From Lantana camara (Eukaryota; Streptophyta; Magnoliopsida; Lamiales; Verbenaceae): DNA of 64,000 nucleotides. The notes under the pieces are model-generated. The model searched no databases and had not been told where the DNA came from. It saw nothing but the letters and a program-made list of their open reading frames with translations. The stretch spans positions 98,117,501-98,181,500 of the forward strand of contig CM074857.1 of the NCBI GenBank assembly GCA_037501455.1, written 5' to 3'. A program made the position numbers and the translations under genes. This document shows, one piece after another, positions 54,508 through 64,000 of the stretch; the first letter of the stretch is position 1; every line of letters starts with the position of its first letter.

Positions 54508-55206
54508 GGTCACTTTATAAGTGGGTCGAAACCTCCCACTGTTGAGGCCTTTTCCCGGATGGTGATCTTAGCCATTGGGAGGAACAAAACCGTGAGGGTG
54601 GTGTCGCTTAGCCCATCAAAGCGGACAATATCGACAGGCGGGTTTTCGGGCTGTTACAAATGGTATCAGAGCTGGGACCCGGTCCGGTGTGCCAACGAGG
54701 ACGCTGGGCCCTTATGGGGGGGGGTGGACTGTAAAGCTCAAAGTGCTTGTCCCACATCGGAAGAAGAGGAGAACGAAGCCTTCCTTATAAGGGGGTGGAT
54801 ACCTCTTCCCTGTTGAGGCCTTTTCCTGGGTGGGCGCCTTCGGGCTTAATTCCACCGGGAGAAACAAAACCGTGAGGGTGGTGTCGCTTAGCCCACCAAA
54901 GCGGACAATATCGACAGGCGGGTTTTCGGGCTATTACAAATGGTATCAGAGCCGGTACCCGGGCCGGTGTGCCAGCGAGGACGCTGGGCCCTTATGGGGG
55001 GGTGGACTGTAGAGCTCAAAGTGCTTGTCCCACATCGGTTGGGGAGGAGAACTAAGCCCACTTTATAAGTGGGTGGAAACCTCCCACTGTTGAGGCATTT
55101 TCCCGGATGGTGATCTTAGCCATTGGGAGGAACAAAACCATGAGGGTGGTGTCGCTTAGCCCATCAAAGTGGACAATATCGACAGGCAGGTTTTCAGGCT
55201 ATTACA
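54508..55206 (+). mobile_element. tandem TRIM: three LTRs and two internal regions
   Basis: LTRs end in GGCTxTTACA at 54658, 54938 and 55206; the second and third start TGTAAAGCTC (54730) and TGTAGAGCTC (55008), giving 209 and 199 bp. The first is truncated at its 5' side. Each internal region is only about 70 bp: a TGGTATCAGAGC primer site (54661 and 54941), a GTGTGCCAnCGAGGACGC block and a G-rich polypurine tract (GGGGGGTGGAC). LTR phrases such as TTGTCCCACATCGG and AAAGCGGACAATATCGACA are typical of plant TRIMs. It has no coding capacity. The array probably arose by unequal recombination between LTRs. Confidence 0.88.
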
Positions 55207-55287
55207 CATGCAATCGAAAACAAGCACATTGCATTAGGGTCTAATTATATCCTAACCTTACATAGACGAAGCCAAAGATACACGATC

Positions 55288-55881
55288 TGTTATGCCCGGG
55301 GTCTGTGTGCCCGTTGGGCGCGAGCGAAAGTCTCCAAGCCCATCGAGTATAACCTGAATTTAGGCCGAAACCACTGCCCAAAAAGGATATCCATTGGTTA
55401 TACTTGGACTCTTTAACTTATATACTGAACTTAATTCTCATATTTTCCCGATGTGGGACAGGGTTGTCACAATCACCCCTCCTTCAGAATCGCGACGTCT
55501 TCGTCGCGGCATGACATATAGCCCATGACTGACTCATCTGCTTTGGGACTCTAGAGGTGGCTCCTACAGGCTCATGAGGTGGCTCCCACACATGTAGCAC
55601 GTTGCCCCACAGGCTCAAGAGGTGGCTCCCATGTGCGTAGCACTTTGCCCCGTATAGCACTTAGCTCTTGCGGCTGACGAGCGGCTCTGATACCATCTGT
55701 CACACCCCGGGTCCGCGTGCTCGTTGGGTGTGAGCGTAATTCTCTAAGCCCACCGAGTTTAACCTAAAATTGGGCCTAAACTACTGCCCAAAAGGGATAT
55801 CCATTGGTTATACTTGGACTCTTTAACTTATATACTGAACTTAATTCTCATATTTTCTAGATGTGGGACAGGGGTGTCACC
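55288..55881 (-). mobile_element. second TRIM (594 bp), intact structure
   Basis: Two LTRs of 184 bp each (55288-55471 and 55698-55881) flank a 226-bp interior. Perfect CGATC duplications lie at 55283-55287 and 55882-55886. The minus-strand primer site TGGTATCAGAGCC is at about 55695 to 55683 and the polypurine tract GAAGGAGGGGTGATT ends next to 55471. The interior contains repeats of GTGGCTCC and GTAGCACnTTGCCCC. It is a different family from the neighbouring tandem TRIM, with no coding capacity. Confidence 0.93.
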
Positions 55882-56378
55882 CGATCGATTCACCCCGGAA
55901 TTAACTTGGACAACAAAATACCACCTTGGGTGCACCTGGACAAACTGAAGACAAAATACAAGACTTAGACTCAAGGATGTACCACATAGACACACGACGT
56001 ATGTTTAAGCATTTAAGAGATGCAATCACATTGGCAAAGCTTATATCCATATCAATTTCATGCTAGAAAAAACATTTCATAGCTTAACATATTCATTTAA
56101 TATCATATAACACGTTAAGATATAGTTCATGTGCACAATTAATGCAACAAGGGTAAATGAAAGACTTATGACGTCACTTATTCATGTATGAACACATATC
56201 ACATTTAAACACTTAAACTATAACATATAATTTCAAAACACACCTTATTACATGAATTCATACACATATTAGATCATAAAACAAGTTAGGATCATGATTG
56301 GGGTGGGATAAAAGCGTAAAACAAGCATATGAGACAAAATCGAATGAAATAATACACATATATACACGAAAAGGGGGA

Positions 56379-56574
56379 GACACGGGTGTGTCTCCCTCCA
56401 AGAAAAACTGAGACATGGGTGTGTCTCATTTCAGAAGTGAAACACTTCCCGTGTCTCCCTCAAAGCCTAACTTGAGACACGGCTGTGTCTCAAGTCAGAC
56501 GCCCAAATCATCAAATCCTACGGCCATACACGGTCGTGGCTTGGGAAAGGTTTATGGGGAGACACGGGCGTGTC
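56379..56574. repeat. array of GACACGGGnGTGTC dyads in the minus-oriented gypsy LTR
   Basis: Dyads begin at 56379 (GACACGGGTGTGTC), 56412, 56476 (GACACGGCTGTGTC) and 56561 (GACACGGGCGTGTC), plus a degenerate copy at 56441. Several are extended by GA/TC to GAGACACG...GTGTCTC. Confidence 0.82.
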
Positions 56575-57525
56575 TTCCCCCAGTTGGGCAGCTCTAAGCT
56601 CTCTATTTTCATGGCGGAAAAGAGAAAAAAGTAAGACAACCAAGGCGGAGCAACGACAAACAACAACATAACCAAAATTCACTCAAAAGTGGAACTTAAT
56701 CACGCACTTATCAACTTAAGCGCACTTTAAACTCACAAATCATGCTAATAAACAAGATGCCATGGAAATTCTCTCAAGCTCTGTTAATGGAGTTTCAAGC
56801 ACGAGTTAAGCGACGAAAAAAATTTCAATGAATAAACGACAAGGGAACTCATACAAACAACATACGTAAATCTTAGATCAATTAATCCATATATGAAGAC
56901 ATTAGAAGAAAATTTTCATACAGAGGTACTATTCATCATCTTCTTCAAAGACATGGAAGCAAGCAAGAAAAATGAGATTCAATCGAATAGAAATGAAGCA
57001 CTCGAAAAAAGGAATTCAATGCTTAACTTGGATCCTTGATTGGGCGAGAGACAGAGTTGAAATCTTGAGCTCAAAGGTTGAGGTGAATAGTGGCCCTCTT
57101 CTTCTCCTTAGGTCCTTTAAGGCAAGAAAAACCAGTTCGGTTCGGTTCAAGACGGGTTCGATTCAATCGGTTAGAATTTAAATCGATAGGGAGTTCAAAC
57201 GGCTTTAGAAAATGGTGAGGCTTGTTCAGTTGGACCTAAATCGTCGAAACGAATCCAACGACGAAGTTAGAAATTCAAATTTGAATCCCCGAGCTCAAGT
57301 TAGCCGAAGAACGGCCCAAAACCCTAATTTGTAATTCGGTCTCTGATCTTTCAAATATTGGGCATTTGAGCCCAAACATTTTAATTTAATTTCTAAAGTG
57401 CACATAACTTAAAATAATTACAAGTTGATACTTAAGGCATGTGATAGCACATAATTCACGAAATACGGAATTAAACTCTCTCGTGACGTCTTACCAGGGT
57501 TGCCGAAGAGACGGGGAGTCACAAA

Positions 57526-58371
57526 TTTCATGGGACCATTTCCTTCGTCCCATGGTAATTTGTACATCTTGGTGGCCGTGCATTGTATCTCAAAATGGGT
57601 CAAGACAATAGCATGTTCAAGGAACGATTCTAGTATGGTGATCAAATTCTTAAAGAAGAACATTTTCAACCAGTTCAGGGTCCCTAGAGCGTTAACTAGT
57701 GATGGTGGGAGCCACTTTTGTAAGAAACCTCTTGAAACCATGGTAAGAAGTATGGAGTGCACCACCAGATAGCCACCCCGTATCATCCCCAAATAATTGG
57801 TCAAGTTAAAATCTCGAATCACGAGATTAAGCATATTTTGGAGAAAACCGTGAATTCGTCAAGGAAGGATTGGGCATTGAGGTTAGATGATGCCCATTGG
57901 GCTTATTGAACGGCGTTTAAGACACTAATTGGGATGTCACCATTTCTACTTGTGTACAGTAAAGCATTTTGGACAATAAAGGCCCTTAATTTCAATTTTA
58001 AGAAAGCCGGTGAGAAAAGGATATTGCAATTGCATGAGTTGGATGAGCTTCACCTTCACTCCTATGAGAATATAAGGATTTACAAGGAAAGACTCAACAG
58101 ATGACACGAAAAGCATATGCGACCTAAGGAATTTGAGGTTGGTCAATTAGTTCTCTTGTTTAATTCGAGATTGAAACTCTTTTTAGGCAAGCTTAAGTCG
58201 AGGTGGTCGGGGCCTTCCAGAGTGGTCAAGGTGCTTACAAATGGAGCCGTGGAAATCAGAAATGACAATACGAGCACCTTTGTTGTAAATGATCAACGGT
58301 TGAAGCCGTATCTTGTTGGAGACCCAATTGAACGAGATACCATGTATGTGTTGATCACTCCCGCCATCTAA
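57526..58371 (+). pseudogene. int: Athila-like Ty3/gypsy integrase relic
   Basis: The frame begins at the LTR junction with NFMGPFPSS, where the first catalytic aspartate is expected but AAT (Asn) is found. It continues with LVAVHCISKWVKT, the second aspartate in TSDGGSHF, then after frame breaks [12 protein letters not shown], where the catalytic glutamate is lysine. The C-terminal part (58117-58371) is open: [26 protein letters not shown] and [10 protein letters not shown], typical of Athila integrase. Two of three catalytic positions are altered, both changes possible as G-to-A transitions, so the enzyme is dead. Upstream pol was lost or displaced at the junction with the gag-only element. 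Confidence 0.85.
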
Positions 58372-58708
58372 CAAAAATGGGTGACAAACTCGATCTAGTG
58401 ACTAAAAACCTAGAACTACTTTTCTTTCCCTTTTCTTTCTCTTTTTTCCTTTCTTGTTTGGGTGGCTTTTGATCTAGTTCTTGTTGTTTTTGTCTCCTTG
58501 TGCGCAGGTCGTGATTCAAGAGAAAAAGATATCTCGATGGCTTCTCTTGGTCCCCAAAAGAGAAAAGTGAAGAAGACCGAAGTAATAATTTTGAGAGCAA
58601 TGTTTAAATAAATGTACATAATGGGGTTAACTAAGAAACTCCTTGGTTAGTACCCTATAATAGGAAAATATTACATCAATATCAATACTAGGTTCATATT
58701 TATTTTAA
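58372..58708 (+). other. spacer after the Athila-like integrase
   Basis: The stretch is T-rich with TGCGCAG at about 58506, a possible splice acceptor, and a short frame from ATG 58537 (MASLGPQKRKV) of only about 24 codons. It could be the start of a downstream ORF. Confidence 0.35.
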
Positions 58709-59085
58709 AATAACGGGATAGGTGATTATAGACTATACTTTGAAAAGCATGAACCCTTTTTAGAACCATATGATGCCCGCAAGTTAGGCGTTCTCCAACC
58801 TTTACTCCTTAAAACAGAGGATATTCATAACGACCTTGATCAAGATGTCGTTACTAATGAAATAAACAATATAATCCCTTTTTCGTTCGATGTCACCTCA
58901 GGGAGCTACCCCTAGTGATGATATACATGAGTTTGGGAGGGACGTACCTTTTCCTGTCACTTGATGTGGAATAACTAACCTCTAGTTAGACCATCACCAA
59001 GATCTAGTTGGCGGCTGGTATACTAATAGCCATTGGCGCTTGCCTCCTGGTCTATTACTTCTACCGATACCACCGGGGCCCATAA
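58709..59085 (+). pseudogene. env-like fragment with a C-terminal transmembrane anchor (tentative)
   Basis: From 58709 a 68-codon frame without stop (including YRLYFEKHEPFLEPYD) runs to TAG 58913. In the next frame, after three stops (TAA, TAG, TAG), a segment of about 17 hydrophobic residues (LAAGILIAIGACLLVYY) is followed by a short basic tail (FYRYHRGP) and TAA 59083-59085. A single C-terminal hydrophobic anchor with a basic cytoplasmic tail is the layout of an envelope-type glycoprotein. The position, about 340 bp after integrase, is where Athila and Calypso elements carry their env-like ORF. I do not recognise the protein sequence itself; a chance hydrophobic frame in decayed DNA is the alternative. 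Confidence 0.4.
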
Positions 59086-62062
59086 TAAGAAAAGATATTT
59101 TACTTACATTTAATGGTACTAGACAGATGGTAATGTAATACCGGAACATTATAACATGAAATACTTTGATCTTTATAAGAAGACAAGACAATATGAATAC
59201 TTTAAAATGATTGATTTTATATACTAGAATAATATAAGTTGATATTAAAGTATTTTCCCAAAAGAGGTAGTATCATTTATAAAAGGGTAAGACTTGAACT
59301 GTATTAACATAGGACATAAAATGTTTTATATATATATAGACTCATAATCCCAGTTGGAAACATTTAACCTCACCTGTAGTAACCAGGTATTATGTAATAA
59401 TACTAGAGTGCTAGTCAGTCCAAACCTTCACCTGTGAGTGGTGATTAACTATAAGTTTCTATTCCTTTACCAAAACTAATCACATAAACAATGTACCATA
59501 ATAAAGCATGTCATAACACGAACTAAAGTCAAATAATATTTCGGTAAAATACAACTTTAACATTTAGACAAAGTTTATAAAATAAGATCCATTATTATAT
59601 CAGGTAATTAGGAATCTTAATAAGCTTCTTTGTTATAAAGGAAGTCCATAAAGAAATCTTATTTTGAAAATTATATTTTAAAATATCCGATTTGAAAATC
59701 CTAAAGCAATAATTTTATTTGAAATTCCTATTTTAGTTTAATAAAGTCAGAACTTGGATTTCTTTAAAATTAGAAATCCTAATCTTTTAATGTCTGAAAC
59801 CTTGAACGTTTTTTAAATCTCAAAACGATATTTGAAATATGAAACGTTAAATGATTCATGAAACTTTAATCTCCTATTTTATTTAATTCAAACTTTAATC
59901 AAGAATTATTATTTAAAATTCCAATTTAATCTTATTTACTTTGAAATCATTATTTGTAAACAACTACTATTTAAGTGTGGGGGATTAGACACACACTTAA
60001 ACACCTAATCTTTCACACACTAACATACACTATACACACACAGCACACACACACTTCACACACTACTCAAGAACACTAAGAACATGTTCTTGGTCATACT
60101 TGAATATTCATAAGATGTTCTAGGCATTCTTGATTAAATTCATATTCATAACATAAGATTAAAGCATAAATGAGCATAATATATAAACTTTACATGAAAA
60201 TTAATTCATAAACAAATTTCCTAAACATGAATATATTCAAATATTCAAGAACATAATTATGAATATATAAACACATATTTAAATTATTTCATATAATAAT
60301 CATGCATTTTCATAAATTAAATTCCTAACTTTAGTTCATGAAATATAAATTCCTAAATTATAATTTCCTAAAAAAAACATAAATATTTAATATAATTTAA
60401 AGCATATAAAATACATTAATTAAATTACCTAGAATAAAACATGAATTAAAGCATAAAAAAAATAAAACTAACTTTGAGAGAGAGAGAGAGAGCTAAGTTG
60501 TGGCGGAAATATTGAGGAGAGAGGAGAGATTTGTGAGCTAAAAATGCATGCTTGGATTGATGATCTTAATTATCATGTTCGCATGTAATGAACTGAACTT
60601 GTGTGATGAGAGAATGAATGATGTTTTCATTACATTTTGAGTTGAATTTGTGTTCGTGTGCATCTGTGCACTATGTGTTGTGATGTTAACATTGAGTTGG
60701 GAATCTTGGATCCTAGCATGTTTAAACACTGTTTGCTTGATTGTGATTGTGTTTTGAGAAATTGGCGTACAATTTGGTATACCATGGTTTGTGATGCTTA
60801 TTTGTGCTTGAATTAATGATTTTTATGTGTTTAAATATCAAAATTTTGCGATGTTTGAGGTCAGTGTTGAGTAATTTGAGTTGTTTGGTTGAGGTAGTGT
60901 CTATTCCGATTGTTTAGTTTGTGATTCAATTTATTTGGTGGCTTCTTTGTGTGAAATCCGGATGTTAAGCTTTGGAAAAAATTACATCTACCTCCCTCCT
61001 TGGTTTAAATAACACTCTGTAACATTTTGTTCTTTCTCCATGGGGGTGGACAGACTTTCCCGACCGTGGACTATATTACAGACCCTTTCTGACTTTCTTC
61101 CACGCTCGGGGAGTCTTCTCGTCAAAATTTTCCCCATTCGGGAAAATTGTTACAAAAGCCTTCTGATCTCATTCCATGGTCGGGGACTTCTCCAGTACAA
61201 TTCTTCCCCCGCCGGGGACCTTATTTTGCTCGAATTTCGACTTTGGTTCTTTTTGTAAACGCGTTTTTACTAAAAACGCCACCTGACCACCGTTTCTTCC
61301 CTTTCTTTTACTTAAACACAAGACACAAAATACACATTCACACATACTCTCACACATTCAAACACACAAACACTCTTTCAACCGCGCATAGCCTTCAAGG
61401 CCATGAAAACTGGTTGTTCGACCAATTTTTTCTGGCGAACTCCCTCCCTTTTTCTCCTCTAACTTGGTAAGCTTCTGGGACTCCCTTTTTCTCTGAAAAT
61501 TTTGGTAAAGATTGAAGCCTTTTCACTCCTTCTTTCCCCAAATCTGAACCCTAGGTGTAAATTTTGGAATTCCTTGTTAAATGCTTGCTAATCTTGAACA
61601 ATTTGTTGATTTCTTGAGTTATTTGCTTAAGGTGGTGAAGTTTTGTGCAATGCTTGTCATACTTTTGAAGATTTGTGTCTAGTAAGCCCTAGGTTGAACA
61701 TTAATCTGATTTTTGCTCTATTTTTTTGGATTATTCTTGGATATTTACTGACCTTGAGCATGAATTTGTTGGTCGATTTTGGATTTGTTGAGATTTTGTT
61801 GAAATTGAAGTATGTTGGTACTTGAAACCTTCGGTTCATTTCTGATCCGATTTTGTCATAACTCCTTGAGTTTTTATGCAAGATAAGAGCTTTATAGTTT
61901 TATTCTTGGTTTTGAGCATGGTTTGTTTACCACACACTTGAATCTTTATTAAAAATCCAAAAACATTTTTTATGCACACAAGGTGTTCATGAAAGTCTAG
62001 AATAGATTTTTTTTTGTGCCTACTTGTTGCTAATTCTGAGTAAGATAATTGTTAATACATAA
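59086..62062. other. long non-coding spacer between env-like fragment and ORF-1-like region
   Basis: The AT-rich first half has no recognisable genes. A 10-bp inverted repeat TTTAAGTGTG/CACACTTAAA surrounds a GGGGGATTAGA centre at about 59971. A (GA)9 run is at 60475-60492. At 61030-61215 a phrase with CGGGGA and TCTTC repeats about three times. ORFs at 61147-61470 and 61643-61825 have no motifs. Confidence 0.5.
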
Positions 62063-63174
62063 ATGACACCAAAGAAAAGGTTGAATGCAGGGGAATCATC
62101 TACTTCCAAGAGGAGAAAAGGGTCTTCGTCTAATTCAGCGAATTGAATAACCCCTTTGACAGAGCAACTCAACGCGAGTTAACGCCTACCCTCTTCATGG
62201 ATCCAGCATTGATAAGAGCTCTAGGACTTTGGGATGAAATCAAGGCTTTGTTTAACGGGATACGCTGGACAAGCTTCTTGCCCTTACACGAAAGAACATA
62301 CCCTCCAATCACTAGTCCATTCATCCTTTCTATGGATTGGTCAGATGCAACACTAAAGTTTTGAATTCGCCAGCGCCATTACACTCTTAGTCATGCGGAT
62401 TTGAGGATGATTTTTAAGTTTCCTAATGTTGCGATAATAACCTTGCCTACTTGGTCCGTTATATGTAGAGAGGAGATTTGGAGAAGCTTCCAATTAGCAC
62501 CAGGTGCTCGTACATATGATGTTAGCAGTATGAAAGCCACTTCTCTTCACACCATTAAGTGGCAGATTGTCCACCGTATCCTTTCAGCCGGTATTTGTGC
62601 AAGATATGATTGGGGAAACGTGAATGCTACTGAGCTGGGAATTATGTATTACATGAGAGAAGGTATGCAAGTGGAAGGGACCTACATTCTTATAGAAAAC
62701 AAGATTCGGGCTGCAAATCGGAAGCAAAGTGTTTTTGCTTGTGGTGGCTTTTGTACCATGATTGCCAAAGCGGTGAATGGTTTTATGGAGGGCCTTGAAC
62801 CGTTAGAGAAAGTTCTATATGTTGATTATGAGCACTTCAAAAATGTGGAATTGATCGAGAAGTGGGGTGCTCCTTTGCACAAGTGGGTAAGCTATTGGCC
62901 TAAGCAAGACGGCTAAAAATTGGACAAAATGTATTCTTGGGGAGTTGAAAGATATGAAGACTTGAGCCCGGAGCAAATGGAAATTTTTAATAATTTGTCT
63001 ATTTCGGTCGAGCATGTTGAACCCGAGTAAGACGAGATTGATGAGCCTCCCTATGTGAAGCGTCTTATGGATTGCAAGGATGCTTTGGAGCTATATGTGG
63101 ATGACAGGCTCGATGCTCTTAGCAATGAATTAAAGAACTACTTCCATGGTGAACCTCACACTCCCGAAGAGTGA
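62063..63174 (+). pseudogene. ATHILA ORF-1-like protein relic
   Basis: ATG 62063 opens a basic N-terminus (MTPKKRLNAGESSTSKRRKG) with a stop after about 27 codons. After a frame change come FMDPALIRALGLWDEIKALF and PFILSMDWSDATLKF, a stop, then HYTLSHADLRMIFKFPN and a long open stretch (62401-62916), then two more stops before the end at TGA 63172-63174. The order ALGLxDEI, a strand-rich middle, then YTLSxxDLxxIFxFP resembles the ATHILA ORF-1 family (Pfam PF03078). Its role is unknown. It lies on the same strand as the integrase, consistent with a post-pol ORF of the same or a related Athila element. Confidence 0.65.
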
Positions 63175-64000
63175 TAACCGGTTTTGATGTCCCTTCCTTG
63201 TGGTCGACTTTGTTTATTGAGGAGGGATATCTTCTATTTGTGTTCTTGCTTTCCCTACTGTGTTGCTTTTTGTAATTGTGTGCTTAACTTTTGGAGAATT
63301 TGTGCTCCGTATGTGGAGCTTCTATGTGGTTGTGGTTACTATAATACATTCGATACCCCGTATTTGGGCTTGTGTGTGGGCATGTTAATTATCTAACTCT
63401 AGGATAATTTGTGTGTAATATCGGATGTTGCCAAAGTGTGGGTGATTGTGTTGGTATTTGTGATTTTTAGGACCTAATCCTTGCTTGTTGTATGTTGCTT
63501 ATTTCTATTGACTCATGTTTATTTGTCCTATACATGTTGATTGTCATTTGCCGCTGTGGTACTTGATCCGTGTTGTGAGTCAACGGTTTTGCAGGATAGG
63601 TACCTATTGTTGTTCGTACCCCATTGTCGATTTTTTGTCGATAAAAGGGAGTTTCCTTTATCTCCTATTTCTAATTATTGCATGGGGACCATGCTTCGAT
63701 TCTAGTGTGGGGGAGGGACTTGTATGTATGGCTTATTTTGAGTAGCTCGTAACTTGAACTTGCTTGTCGATAGAGAGTCACCACGAATGCGAGAATTGAC
63801 TCCAATTCTTAATTTTGCTTTGATCAATTGACGCATAATTACTAGCTTGAGTTAGGCTAATTGAATTTATGAAAATGTGTATGTGAATTCGAAAAGAATA
63901 GTGTGTTAGTATGCTTTGAATCTTGTGCAATTTTAAGCGATTCAATGTACTTCAACTTCATAGAGGAAGTTTATGTTTCCCAAATAGAGCTAAAATATGG
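63175..64000 (+). other. 3' region of the Athila-like element
   Basis: It is non-coding and T-rich. GTGTGGGGGAGGGACTTG at about 63702 resembles an Athila polypurine tract, but no LTR start could be fixed before the window ends. Another AAAGTGTGGGTGA is at 63433. Confidence 0.4.

Larger units (their letters stand above)
49662..57523 (-). mobile_element. Ty3/gypsy element with gag only, nested with TRIMs
   Basis: In minus orientation: 5' LTR (57523 to 53115, swollen by insertions), tRNA-Met primer site, gag relic, about 1.7 kb of non-coding sequence, polypurine tract, and a short 3' LTR (50218 to 49662). No protease, RT or integrase is recognisable, so it was either born as a gag-only element or lost pol. 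The flanking 5-mers, AACCT (left) and AATTT (right), differ by two C-to-T changes, so a decayed duplication is possible but not shown. It is of the same LTR family as 41303-48822, in inverted orientation 840 bp away. Confidence 0.7.
53115..57523 (-). repeat. 5' LTR of the gag-only element, with nested TRIMs
   Basis: It starts (plus strand) TGTAGCACCCCGC and ends GGGGAGTCACA. Without the TRIMs at 54508-55206 and 55288-55881 it is about 3.1 kb long. Blocks match the reverse complement of 48822-41303. A dyad array lies at 56379-56574. No coding sequence is present. Confidence 0.8.

Overview
The window looks like nuclear DNA from a flowering plant, probably a eudicot. It has one intron-containing plant gene in a deep nest of LTR retrotransposons, TRIMs and DNA transposons, with primer sites for initiator tRNA-Met and AT-rich spacers. 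I see no bacterial, organellar or CRISPR features. Species cannot be fixed from the sequence alone.

Layout. 1-5275: 5' part of a minus-strand Ty1/copia element (gag, long leader, PBS, 1947-bp 5' LTR; its 3' half lies left of the window). It sits inside the antisense-ORF relic (5276-6412) of an older minus-strand Tat-type Ty3/gypsy element whose pol relic is at 12639-15115. The space between holds a gypsy LTR piece, a CACTA-type end ending at 9934, an LTR-like promoter unit and an array of GCGAGGG repeats. 15180-17122: solo copia LTR with target duplication TCAAA. 17465-19100: CACTA-like hairpins, then an exon-like block. 19101-29423: a structurally complete plus-strand Tat element (660-bp LTRs, target duplication ACATG). 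It lacks the reverse transcriptase core, carries an 822-bp hAT element in its integrase, and has an antisense ORF between pol and the 3' LTR. 29524-32414: solo gypsy LTR (target duplication TGTGG). About 32720-33112: Tat-like LTR relic.

35544-38398 is the only convincing host gene: seven exons encoding a 439-aa four-ACT-domain (ACR) protein, closest by eye to Arabidopsis ACR8. Its promoter has an ACGTG-type element.

41303-48822: a large plus-oriented gypsy LTR nested with a third copia solo LTR (target duplication AGATT) and a CACTA fragment. 49662-57523: a minus-oriented gag-only element of the same LTR family, whose 5' LTR carries a tandem TRIM (three LTRs, two internal regions) and a second, intact TRIM (target duplication CGATC). 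57526-64000: a decayed Athila-like element on the plus strand: integrase, an env-like transmembrane fragment, and an ATHILA ORF-1-like reading frame.

Most notable: four tandem imperfect hairpins in the copia leader sharing one apical box (1225-1620), arrays of GACACG/CGTGTC dyads at one place in three copies of a gypsy LTR family, the antisense ORF of the Tat element, and the env-like membrane-anchor relic after the Athila-like integrase. All alignments and counts were made by eye.
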